DNA of 64,000 nt from the NCBI GenBank assembly GCA_000231825.2, contig JH720358.1, positions 392,165 to 456,164 on the forward strand. The letters are read 5' to 3'. Positions 23,647 to 36,124 of this stretch are shown here, piece by piece. This DNA comes from Tetrahymena elliotti 4EA (Eukaryota > Ciliophora > Oligohymenophorea > Hymenostomatida > Tetrahymenidae). The position numbers and the translations under genes are program-made. Below the pieces are notes generated by a model. That model searched no databases, was not told where the DNA came from, and saw nothing but the letters and a program-made list of their open reading frames with translations. The number at the start of each line of letters is the position of its first letter. Positions within the stretch are counted from its first letter, which is position 1.

Positions 23647-26600
23647 AATTTAAAAACAAGAAATAATCTTAATTTCTTTCTTGATCAGAAAGCTTGAAAA
23701 GAGAGAAAAAATAATAAAAATCATCAATCAAATATTACCCTCGATCCTTATAAATAAAAGAATATTATAAGAAAAATCACAACACTAATTTTTAAAAATT
23801 TCAAAAATTTACTATTCTTTTTTACAAATGACAATTTAAATAAAGAGTACATCAGCTTTTTTCAAATAAAAGACAAAACTCTTTAAATTTAAAAAAAGAG
23901 CCAACAAAAATAATTTTAAAGAAAAAGACTTACAAACACAGACTTTTTATACATACATATAAATAAATATATCAAACTCTAATAACATTAATAATTAATG
24001 ATATCAGTAACTTTCTACTTCGTACAACTTACTTTATATAAACTGTTTTTCATTACTTTAATTATATAATAAATCATAAACACTATCCTTTAAATAACCA
24101 ATTGATCCTCTCAAGAACTAATTTACAAAAGCAAATTTTTTTCTTTTGTCAAATCAAAAGAGTTTTTTAAATTTAAAAAAGAGAAACTCAAAATTATTTA
24201 TTTTAAAGAAAAAGAAATAAAAGTTGATTTTTCTAAAAATTTTATCAAAATTATCAAATCTAATAACTTAATAGTAGCAGCTTTATACTTCCTTTCACTC
24301 ACTTAATAAACTGTTTTTCATTCCTTTAATGTTATATTTATATTGCAAACACACCCAATCAGCTCATCAATCACTCTATTTCAATATTTTTTTCTACCTT
24401 CTAAAGTAACAATTAAGTTCTTTAAATTTAAAAATGAAACACTGAAATTATTTTTAAGATAAAGATGGGTAAACACTGATTTTTTGAAATTAAAAAAATA
24501 TACCAAACATTATAATAAATAATTTATAAGAAAATTTTTACTTCTTAGAGCTAACTTGATATAAATGGTATTTCATTCACCTTTTAAATTAAACACACTA
24601 AATTTTTAAAAAGAAAAAATCTCTTCAAATTTAAAATGATACCCAAAATGACCTAAGTTTTAAATAAGTTCATAAGTCTACCAATTTACAATAATTAACA
24701 TTTATTTTATTATCCTTTTTCTTCTTTCTCTTTTTTACTTTATTTAACTTACTTTTCATCCCTCTTAAAACAATAAAATATTAGAAGCATGATCATTTTT
24801 TGTTAAATAAAATTAGCAAAGTCTCTCAATAAATTTGTAAGGATTAATCTAAAATATAATTATATAAATAAATTAATTGATAAAAATGAAATTAGGGCAT
24901 TTATAGCTAAAATAAAATTTATTTTTTCAAATCAGATTACATTTTTTATTTTAATATAACCAAAAAAAGAAGCTTTAGTGGTTATTTGAATAAATAAATT
25001 ATTTTAAAATGGAATATCTTCAAAGATAAATAAATTTTATTCTTAAAAAATTAAATAGCTGAGAAAATTACTTTTGAGATTTTATTTGGTATTTTTTATT
25101 AACAACGATCTTTTTTATTTAGCTATCTATGATGACAATTAAAAAAATATTTTCTAGATAGACATCAAAAATCAGAATAAATATTTTGATTTCTAAAAAA
25201 AAATAATAAAATTTGAGAAAAAATACATAATTTTTTATACAATTATAAAAATAGAAAAAGAAGAGTAAAATACTGACTTAAAATTTATTATGAGATGTGG
25301 TAGATGGAGGATTAAAATAAAAAGATAGGATTTTTATTTTATATGATAAATTATGATAATCTTTATTTTAAACAAGAATTAATTAAAATATATTTAAAAA
25401 TAATAAATGAATTATGAAGAGAATATGTAAATATAAAATAGAAATGTTTAATTTTAAATCTATTAATATAATTGTATTGCTTTAATAAATCCTTCAATTC
25501 TAACAACATGAATTTGTATTTTAAGCAAATTTGAAGAGATTTAGAATAAATCTATTGAGTTTATTTTAAATCAAGATCTACTTTGCTAAAATAAAAATCT
25601 AACAATTTTAGCGGCAAGTTATTTAGTTAATTGTGGCAATTTTATTTGCTGAATTCAAAGAAACATTTAAGAAAAATCAATTGATATTACTTATGATACA
25701 TACATACATATAACATTTTTGGATTTTTGGTTCTTTTCATTGTAAAACAATAGTATTTTGATAGAGAAATGTAAGGATATTTATTATGCTATTTCGTTTT
25801 TGTAGGAAGTTATTTAATAGTTAAAGTTAATTTTTATTATTATGATTACTTAATTATTAATTTTTATATAATATTTAAATAAAATAAACCGGTTAAAAAA
25901 GCAATCAAAATATTCAACAAATAAAAATATTTAATAAGAAGTTACACTAAAGAGAATAATTATCGTAGGTCTTTTAAATTAAATTTAAGTTTTAAAATTA
26001 CCTATCTTTTTGATAAAAGATTTAAAACTTAATCATAAAAAAACCGATATAGAAATAAGGTGGTTAATTTAAAAAATGAGAGAAGGGATGCTTGGGAAAA
26101 TTTAAATAATTTATTCTTGAAATGCAAGCAATTTAGATTAAAAAAGTGAAAATGAATGATAAAATGTTTGTCTTTTGATGAGGAAATAAATATTATAAAA
26201 TAATTTGCTGTGTGGAAAGACTATATCATGTTATTAGTGGATAAAATTTAAAATTTCTTCTGGCGCCTTTATTTGCTGATTTAGAGAAAGAGACCTACAA
26301 ATAATTTAGTGATTGCAAAATAATTGATAAAGATTTATTAGTAAAAAAAGAAAAAATAAGGATAAGTATAGATATTTTGATATTTAATTTGATTGAATAA
26401 AGATCAAAAATTAAAGAATAAACACAATACAAAATATCTATCAATTTATTTATTTATTTATTTATCTATCTATCTTGATTGATTGATTGCTCTAATTACA
26501 TTCACATATAAATATATTTGTTAATAGGCTCTTCATTCAAAGATAATAACACTACAATCAATTACTACTAATTATTTAATTAACTAACAAATAAACAAGC

Positions 26601-26670
26601 AAACAAATAATTAAATAAACAAACACTCTAATATAAATTCTCCTTAAAGAAATCAAGCAAATAGCAAATT
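23647..26670. other. Intergenic 3 kb with decayed tandem repeats
   Basis: No gene seen. The first part (about 23880-24610) contains three diverged repeat units, listed separately. The remainder is AT-rich, with TTTA, TCTA and TTGA simple repeats at about 26446-26486 and an A-rich 5' leader before the cyclin start. Confidence 0.55.
23881..24610. repeat. Three diverged tandem units of about 255-285 bp
   Basis: Two anchors recur in order: CTTTAAATTTAAAAA (near 23881, 24165 and 24420) and AACTGTTTTTCATT (at 24041, 24309, and weaker near 24563). Between the anchors, shared phrases such as AAAATTATTTTAAAGA and TCAAATCTAATAAC can be aligned by eye. The spacing is 284 and 255 for the first anchor, 268 and about 254 for the second, so the units have diverged by indels. 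Function unknown. Confidence 0.6.
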
Positions 26671-29270
26671 ATGAAATTAGACTCAAAGAATATAATTAGT
26701 TAATAGTCACAGAGTGAATAATTCCCAATCATTTCTTCATAGGAAACTCAATCATCTAGCTATAAAACTATTAAAAAGAAAATCGTAACCAAATTTAAAC
26801 TTTCTGCAAGCGGATCTACATAGTGCACTGACTCTTCATCATACAAGAGAAGCGCCAAATTAAGCAAAGCAAAGGATCTCAATAAAAAGATCATTTTTGA
26901 CGATTATCCCTCATAATCTTTGGAATTAAGCAGAGCTCAAATGGACCAATTTTCACAGGAGAGCCATCTCCCTTCATAGTTAAGGATTATGGACACTTAG
27001 TCATAGAATTTTGGATATTGTCACTCTCAACTTGAGGACGATATGGAATTAAAAATGAATAATTAATATTAAGCTCTATTGGAAAATGAAAATTAGTATC
27101 ACCATATTTATTAAAACGATTAAAATTCTAACAGCTGTGTATTTTAGCAAGCGAACTATGATTCATTAAACTTATAATAATACAATTAAAATTTCAATAA
27201 TGTAAGTAGAAACGTTTAAAATATTTAACCCTCATAAAAGAATGCGTCTTAAAGAGAAATGATACCTGAGAACCCGGTTCTCCAACCAAGAAACTAGACC
27301 ATCAAAAACAACAATATTTAAACAAATGCTGAAAGGTAGAGAAAAGAAAGTGAAAGCAATGACTAAGACAGCATGGAATATAATGATGAAAATTAAATAA
27401 AATCTAGCTAATAACAACAATAAGCAACAAATAATAATATCAATAGACCTGAAAGGAGTTTGCTTGGTGAAATAAAACAACTTTAAAGCCCATAATTGGA
27501 AGAAGAATTTTAATTTAACAATAACAATTATTTTGAGAGTTAAGAAGAAGATGAAGGCTTAGCTAATAATAATTTCAGAATTAGGTAGAATTAATATATG
27601 GAAGAGGATAATAATCATGGAAGTTTATTTTATCCCAATGATGATGTTAACTTTATTGAAAACGATGAATTTAATTATGAATAATAATATACTTCTCATA
27701 TGTATAATCCTTTGGAGGACTCGAATAGAAATTGTTTTTCATACGGAGAAGCAACCAACAGCTAGCAATTTTTGAAGCAATACCTCCAACCTTAGAAAAA
27801 ACTTACAATGAAAGAAATGCTTGAAGAATTCAAGCAAGAAGACACCTTCAGTTTTGATGATTAAGACCTTTAAAGTTTTGAAAACAGATAGTGCGAGTAC
27901 ATGGTTGATCCTTAAATTCTAATAAACTACAGCAGTAATTTTACTAACTTTGCTAAAAAGAGAGCCATTCTTATAGATTGGATGCAAGAAGTCAGCACAG
28001 GCTTCAATTTCAAAAGAGAGACCTACTAATAGTCAATCTCAATTGTAGATAGATACCTAGAAAGAGTGCCTAACGTACCTAAAAATCAACTTTAGTTAGT
28101 AGGAGCAACTGCGCTTTTGATCGCTCACAAAATAGAAGTAAATAAATAAAAAAATATCTTTAAATAATTGTCAAAAAGAAATTTTATAATTGAATTTGCA
28201 TTTTACAAATTTAAAAATTAAATCTAAATATAAATTTAATTACAAATTTAGTGAATAAGTGAATGCGTGAGTAATTACTTGCTTTCTCACTTCAAATTCA
28301 ATTTAATTTTGCAAATTAAAAATTTGATATTCAAAAATTGCTTCTTTTCTATTCATTTGTTATAAATTAATTAATTAACTTACCAATTTGTTAATTTATT
28401 ACCCCACTTTAGCTATTGGTTAACTCTAACGTAATCTTATAAATTTGATTATTCCGAATTCACTTTTAACAAAAATAAAATATTTATCTAATCTTTACTT
28501 TTGAATAAACATAGGAAGTTATATGCAAGAAGAATGACGAGTTTATCACAATATGCAATGGCGGATACTCAAATAGCTAATTTATCTAGATGGAGATAGA
28601 TATCTGTTTAGTAAGATACTTTATTAATTGTTGAAAGCTTATTAATTCTTTCTAATTTTAATTAAAAAGAAATTGAAATTCGAATTAAATACACCTACCC
28701 CTTACTTTATTATGAATCAATTGATGCTAAGATGGGATGGATTAGCAGAGTAGTTCAAAGAAATCTTTGAAAATGACATGATTTTCTTTAAGAAAAACAA
28801 TCAAAAGTCTTTCATGCTCTTCTCTAAAGTCTGTCAGTATATTGACTGCTCATACTACAGCGTATGCATCTACAACTACCCTATAAAATACATTATAACC
28901 CTCTTCATGTACTCTGTCTTACATGGAAGCTTTATCTAAACTAGCCATACTGACTACAAAATAAACTGCTTAAATTAATTATTTGAACGCTTTATTAAAA
29001 ATACCTTAAACTTAGAATCCTACAATGACCTTTAATATGTAAAATTATTCACTGACTAATTCTTGGATCTAGTCATTTGCGATAAAGTACCTGTTACTAA
29101 TTAATATATGAACAGACAAGATGATTAAATATATGTAATTTATTCTAAAATATTTGAAATCAAATCTAATAATATTCATTTAAATCTAAAAATAGGAAAG
29201 CTATGAAAACGTTTGCAGCCAGTAACTATATAACAGAGACTTTAAAAGACTTTTCGGTATCGGAGATTGA
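26671..29270 (+). CDS. Cyclin, four exons
   Basis: Exons 26671-28137, 28515-28610, 28670-29134 and 29196-29270 (700 aa, stop TGA); each junction is GT...AG and keeps the frame. Cyclins bind and activate cyclin-dependent kinases. The first cyclin box begins near residue 430: KKRAILIDWMQEVSTGFNF, ETYYQSISIVDRYLE, then LVGATALLIAHKIEEV across intron 1, and QFIQMEIDICL. This carries the expected Arg-Ala start and the Lys-x-Glu-Glu element of the kinase interface. A second helical box (LNTPTPYF equivalent: KLKFELNTPTPYFIMNQ) follows in exon 3. The N-terminal 400 residues are N-, Q- and S-rich and probably disordered; I saw no clear destruction box. The overall arrangement looks most like A/B-type cyclins. 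The exact class needs a tree. Confidence 0.9.
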
Positions 29271-30694
29271 AAACTATCACAACCATTCAATTAATACAAT
29301 ATACTAACAACCAATCAGTCACCACAAACAAAAAATAATAAAAATAACCAACAAAGATAACTATAATTTATTTAAATTAATAATAATCAATCAACCTTGA
29401 AGATAATTAACTTAATAATTAATTTTTTAATGAAATAAATAAAAAACAACTTTATTATTAAAAATAATAATATGCTTTTAATTCTAATTCTTTTAATAAA
29501 AATGAAAGATATTCAAATAAAAAGTCAATTAATATCAATCAATCATTCAAACAGAATAATTAAAAAACAATTTGATAAAAGAATAATGAGCAAAACAGAG
29601 ATTGAATAAATGTTTGATTGACAAAAAAAATAAATAATATACTTTTCAATAAATGCATTTATACTGAATATATATATATCTTCAATTAATTCTTATATAA
29701 AATATTTTGCAGAAGAAATTAATAAAATATTTAAATTTTTATTTTACTTAGTATTTTAAATTCAATATCTTAACTACAAAATCAATTATTTTGTTAATTT
29801 CACTTCATTATTTTCTTATCTGGTTCAGAGTTAATTAAATCAATGAATACTTATTGTATGAAAATAAAAAAAAAGAAGTCATTTTTTAACCAAACAAATT
29901 TAGATTTTCAAGCCCAAATGATATTCATTTTAATAAGTTTTAAAATCAAGATCGTTTAATTTGGTATTTTCTCTAACTAATTAAAAGGAACTTTGAAGTA
30001 TTTAAATATAATATTGAAAAAGAAAAATGAAGAATGAAGATGAAGAAAATCTTGAAAAACTAGCTTATTTATCTATTTCAAAAATTCATTATCCAATTAT
30101 ATCTTGAAAAAAAATATAAAGCAGAAACAATCAATCTTGAAAAAATTAATTAATTGTCTTAAAAAAAATAAGATTCAAACAAATAATAAAAATTCTAAGA
30201 TATATAACCACTTAATAAAAAAATAATAATTCACTTAAAATTAGATCGATTTAACATTTAAGTATAAGCTCATTTTTTTTAGTGAGTGAAAACAAAATCA
30301 TTTATCATTTTAATAAATTTTTTTATATTCTTATTAAAATTTAACTTGAAAAAAATATATTTTACACTTTTCAATAATTAAAGCACAAAAACCTGAAAAA
30401 TAAAAAGGCCTTATTCAAGTAGTTAATATTAAAAAGATTATTTATGAAATTTAGTTAATTTTTAAAGTAATTGATTGAAAACAATCTATTTATAAAAATA
30501 GAAAACTAGTTTTGCTATTTTACAAAATTTTTGATTTTAATAAAACAATCTTAAAATATCCTTTTTTCATACATAAAAGGACTTAGAATTTTAATTCTAA
30601 AAGGCTATTTATATAGATTAAAGAAGCATCATATATCATAAGCAAAACAAAAATTATTGTATTTCAGATTATTGGAAGACTATTAACTAAATAA
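29271..30694. other. Intergenic, no gene seen
   Basis: 3' flank of the cyclin (A/C-rich trailer to about 29600), followed by AT-rich spacer. Runs of in-frame TAA are common but no coding-like frame or RNA was found. Confidence 0.55.
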
Positions 30695-33600
30695 ATGGAT
30701 ACAGCTTCAAAATCCTAAGATAAACAAAATCAACTTAGAGAATTGCTTATGTAGAATTCATTAAATGATCACTTAAAAATTAATTTTATCTAAAGTGAAA
30801 CACCTACTTTGTAAAAAATTGAGGAGCAAGTTGACTCTTAAGATAACTCAAAGAGGAATTTTGATAGATTATCTTTAAAAAAACTCTCAATCCTACATAA
30901 AGAAGGATTCACTCCAAAAAGATTAAGTTTTGCAAAATCACAAACTTAGATTTTAGATTAAGATAAAAAATAAAATACTCAACCACTAAAAAGATTTAGA
31001 AAAGCTGCGCTTGGCATTCAATTTGCAAATGCTCTAGGATAAGAATTGCAAGGTTCTAATAAAGGAATTCTATAGAAAGTGATTGTAGATATTTCTGACC
31101 CTATCCATTGTCAAGTAAATTTAAAAATAGTTATTTTATTACAATACCTAGCTAATAAGAATGCTATATGATTTTAATTGATTTTATAACCACTGAATTT
31201 CAAGTGTATTAAGAAAATATCCAGTCTATTCAATTATTTACTTTTTGTCACTAAATTACTGAGTCAGTCGTTCATTAATTAATTATTTTTACTGATTTAA
31301 AGTCAAAAGAAAAAAACCCATCAATTTTTTTCATTTAAAAGAAAGTACTATTTTTTATTACAATCTCTACTAATTCTCATAATATTTTCTGAGTCAACCA
31401 TCAGTTATCAAATAAAAAATCAATTTTATTATTTAAAATATTATTAAATTTTTAAAGTTAAATTCTACATTTTTAGCAATTAAATTAAATCTAAATTCTA
31501 ATTTAATCTTATGATCTTATGCCTTATTTCCTTAAATTAATATTATTTATTACATTTAATTATCTTAGTTTGTAATTGACATCTTAAAGAAGAAACAGAG
31601 AACCAAAAAAGAGATGGATTTCATTTAAAAAGCTGTTTCTAATTTAAACTTCTTTGAAACAAAGAAACAAGAATTAGACTAAAAATTGTACGAATCTCTT
31701 TTTTCTAGTTTAAATTATGAATATTTTTAAAAAGATGAAGTCATCTATCACTATGGTAAATTATAATCTAAAATCATAATTAACTTATTAACATATATAA
31801 TTATATTAAAGGGGATCAGGGAAAGAAATATTACATCATCCTTAAAGGTATTCCAAAAAAAAATAAAAAAGAAATTTAATTAATTCAATTATTATTTATT
31901 ATAGGCTCTTGCTCTCTACTAGTACCAAATAAGTAAAATGAAACTCTGACAAGTAATAATGTTGTAAACTATCAAGAGGAGTTTTAATAATTGAAGGAGA
32001 AGTACGATTAATATAGAAATGGATCTTTTTAAATGTGTTCACCTTAGATTAAGCCCACTAATAATTCACCAAAGTTAAAGTAAATGAATTTATCACCAAA
32101 TTACAAATAATAAATACCTAGAGTTATTTAATCAATTTAAGAAATATCAGAAGGAGATTTGCTCAGTAATGAGTTTTATCATAGTAAAATTCACGCATAA
32201 AATTAAATGCTCAATTCATAAAATATTTCAAAGAAATTATTAAATGAAAGTCTTTCTTCTGTTCTATAGAAAAAACAAGGTTTTATCCTTTTTTTAAATT
32301 TCTTTTAAATTATTAATTTTTTAAAAATAAAATTATAAATAGATAATAGTATTTCTGTTCAAAATAGTGTAATTAATTATGATTTTAAAAAAAGTGAGCT
32401 ATCTTCACCACTTTTGCCACTTTAGAATGCTCTCTCTTCTAAAAATATTCTTAAATTAGATTTTAGTTTGTAATAGATTAATAATGATAATATAGCTAAT
32501 TTTATTGGTTTTTGCTTTCCTGATTTTAATTTGACTTGCAGCTATAATCAAGGAGACTCTTTTGGTGAAGTTGCTTTACTCACTAGATCCAAATAGTAAT
32601 AATAATTTTAGATTTACATTTCAAACATGAATTATTTTTAATAGATAAGGTACTGTTGTATGCTAAGAAGATACTCATATTATGAGTCTGAGCAAAGAAG
32701 CTTTTGATAGGATTTTAGGTGAACAATAAAAGTAAATAGTTAAGAATAAAATTAGATACTTGAAATAGTTTAGCTTTTTTGAAAATATCCCTGATTCAGC
32801 TTTAATGAATTTAATGAATTACTTTAAATAAGTTTAGTATAAAAAAGATGAAATCATTTATAATTAATTTGATCCAAGCAATTATCTTTATTTTATTAAG
32901 AGTGGGGAAATAGAACTCTCATAGATAGTTGAATTCTCACATAGTAATAATAATAAAGGAGAGCATCTATCTTCTAAACAAATAGATGAAAAAACATCTA
33001 AAAATTAACATCCTAACTTCAATCATATCTAAGAAGAAAAGATGAAACAAAGAGCTCTTAAAAGAGTCAAATTTGTTTTAATTGGAGCAAACAACTGTTT
33101 TGGAGAAAAAGAAATTATTGAAAATATTTTAAGAACACAAACAGCTAAGTGTATATCCCAAGAAGCAGATGTCTACTGTCTATCAAAAGATGTAAGTTAA
33201 TTTTATTATACCATTTTGCCTTCCATCTTATTTTAACAGATGCTATTATATTTATAATAAGTATTTCACTTACTATTTAACTAATTCCAAATAGATTTAC
33301 TAGCTTATTCTAATTTATTAAAAATATATTTTATTGAAGATAAACTTTCTTTTTTTGTTAAATTTTTTATTTTCTTTCTGCTGAAAAATTGATAAAAAAA
33401 TTAAATTTTCAAAGAATTTTCTCTGATAGTCGTTTACTTATTTTTGTCTATTGATTAGAAAACAAATTATTTTGAATGTAAAGATTCCAAAATATTTTAA
33501 TGAAAGAATGAATATTAATAATAATTTTAATATAAATAGTTACTAATTAGTTACCTAAAAGCGTTTGAAGGAATTAAATAATTTAATAAGTTTAATGAAT

Positions 33601-35158
33601 AAAAGGAGATTGAAAGATAAAAAAGAATTGATTAAGTGATTAAGGTTTAAAGTGAAATAAAAAAGAAATAAGAAAAAGAATATTAATTATTGGATTTCAA
33701 AGCTAAGTCTATACAAACTCATTTACCATCATTACATAATCTGATTTCCCCTAAATATTCTGCTAATGATTTATCTTAAATCGAGGGTAGTCTAAATAGT
33801 TAAAATAAAAAATTTAATCTCTACTAATCTTGCTCACATTAAGCATTAGGAGAGATTGATTAATTTAGCTCATAGTCCTATATGAATTTAAATGAAAATA
33901 GCTCACATTTTAAACAGAGCTCCCAATCTCAGTAAAATCTTCTTCCATAAATTCAACTAAAAGAGTTATCAAAATAAAGATTGTTTACAGAATTAAACAA
34001 AATTTCTGAGAAAAAAAGAAAGATTTATAATTAGCTTACTAATTTACATAGTTCAAGCTCTTTAGAAAATTAACTCAATCCAGGTGAAGTACCAAAGCAC
34101 AAAAAAGTAAAAAAAAAAATTGATAAACTTGAAATTATTTTTGATTACTTCTTTGAGTAAACACCTTTGCTAAATAAAATATTTTCTTAAAGAGATCATT
34201 TAAAACCTAAACCACTGCTTAACTAATCTATTGAAAGCAACAACAGGATTACAAACCAAATAGTAAAATTAAAATTATAAATTTATTTATTTCCCTAAAC
34301 TTAGAACTATATTTTCAAAATTAAATAATAATTTATTTTTCTTGTAAATTAAAATTAAATAAATAATTTAAATAAAAGATAAGTTCATTCACAACAAAAG
34401 CAGATTAATCAAACGAAAATGTTAAAATTTCTCCTTTTGGTTAGGAATATTTTATTCCAACATCATCTCACTAAACAATAACTTCAAAGAGAGATATTGG
34501 GTAACATACTACTACCAATAATAATATTCAATCCCTATCAACTAATAATGAGCTCTCTAATCACCCATAAAAAGAAATACTGCCTTAAATTAAAGGTCAT
34601 CAAAATGAAGACTCTTCAGTTCCTTAGTTAAACGTTTTATTGTTTGGAGATTAAAATATTGTCAAAACTGATCGCTATTCAAAAACCTAAAAAAATTAAA
34701 ATTTAAATAATGAATCTTGTAATTCTATTAATCAAAGCTCGGAAAGAAGAATCTTATCAAAAGAAAAAAATATCCACACTGAAAAGTTAAAGAAATAAAA
34801 TGGTAATAAATCTTTAAATATCAGATAGCAATAAGAAATTTCTTCTAAAAGTGATCTTTAACAGTCAAGTGAAATAAAATCATTTGAGAATATAAATAGC
34901 TCTAGAAATAATTCTTTGTGCAAATAAAATTTACCACCATTTTTATCAGCTAGGAATAGCATTGGATAAGTTAAGCATAATATTTTATCTGCCTTCACTT
35001 AGTAACCATCTTCAAATCAACAAATTAACAAAATTAAAACCTTTGAAATATCCCCTTTCTGTTAATCCCCTATAAATAGCCTTCAAAATGGAGGTAGCAG
35101 TAGCTTCATATCGCCAAGAGGATTTGTAGCCTACCACAAAGTTTTGAAAAAATTATGA
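30695..35158 (+). CDS. Protein with two cyclic-nucleotide-binding domains
   Basis: Eight exons (30695-31114, 31569-31755, 31812-31847, 31905-32279, 32343-32595, 32645-33191, 33540-34262, 34379-35158), 1,106 aa, stop TGA; all junctions keep frame. Domain 1 starts near residue 185 (YFQKDEVIYHYGDQGKKYYI, ILKGSCSLLVPN), is split by an S/N-rich insertion of about 170 aa, and resumes at QGDSFGEVALL. Domain 2 follows directly (FFENIPDSALMNLMNYF, YKKDEIIYNQFDPSNYLYFI) and ends in NNCFGEKEIIENILRTQTAKC. Site 2 keeps both FGE and the following Arg of the phosphate-binding cassette. Site 1 has FGEVALLTRSKQQGTV, where the usual Arg is Gln. The last 450 aa are low complexity. There is no kinase domain or membrane segment, so it is probably a regulatory or adaptor protein rather than a channel or PKG. 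Confidence 0.88.
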
Positions 35159-36124
35159 AAACTTTAGTAAAATAACTAATTAATTATTGAAATTATTTGA
35201 ATTCACTTTTTTATAAAATCTTTAATTCATTATTATTTTAATTGTAAATGAAAGATTTTAATTTTATTTTTATTAAACAAACTTATCTTTTCAGCAATAG
35301 GCTGCAGGCCATCTTTTAAACTGATTGAATTTGAAATTATGTTTTTTTTTTAATTTACTAAAATGTTAATTTGTAAATAAATCTTTTTATTTTTTATTTT
35401 TTAAATGTGAAAAGTGTAAAATTCAAAACATTTAAAGAATAGTAAATTCGACAAGAATTAATAAACAAAGAAATAATAAATTTAATTAGAATTAATTAAA
35501 TGAGATCAAATAAGAAGAAAGATAATTTAATAAGAAAATGCAGTAAGCTATTTACAAAAATTGGGCATCAAATATCAAATGTAACATAGCTACTATATTT
35601 TAAATTTATGAAGTTCTTTGTAAAGTGTATTTATAATTTGACCTAAAATAATTTTAAAAAATAAAGGAAGAATATTTATTTAGTTTTCTAATCAAAATTC
35701 TAGATTGCAGAATATTTCAAATTAAATAAAATTTTTACAAGTAAAAGAAAGAAATAGGAATATTTTACTCCTTCAAGAAATAAATTTCTGCTTTAAAATT
35801 TTTTGTGAAAAAAATTGAAATGTTTGATCAAAAGGAGTATTGAAGGAGGGGATATATTCTTGAATACATTTTAAATATCAAAATAATTTTACTTTTTTAA
35901 AATTTAAATAAAAAAAATTAGTTGGATGTAAGGAGGATAATGAATTTGTTAATTTTACGTTTTGATTATTAAATTTATATTTTTTAATGAAAATGTATCT
36001 ATCTTTATAATATATTTAATACTGATTAAAAATTAGTGGTTAAAAGCAATAATACATAAATAATAATTAGGGGAAATCACGCTAATTAAATTTCGTTATA
36101 AAAATATATAATCTAATAATCACT
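35159..36124. other. Intergenic
   Basis: AT-rich spacer. One short GC-richer phrase (GGCTGCAGGCC, about 35299-35309) stands out but belongs to no structure I can define. Confidence 0.5.

Noticed and set aside
27232..27480. Minus-strand hydrophobic ORF
   Set aside because: It lies opposite exon 1 of the cyclin gene, whose frame is supported by the cyclin box.
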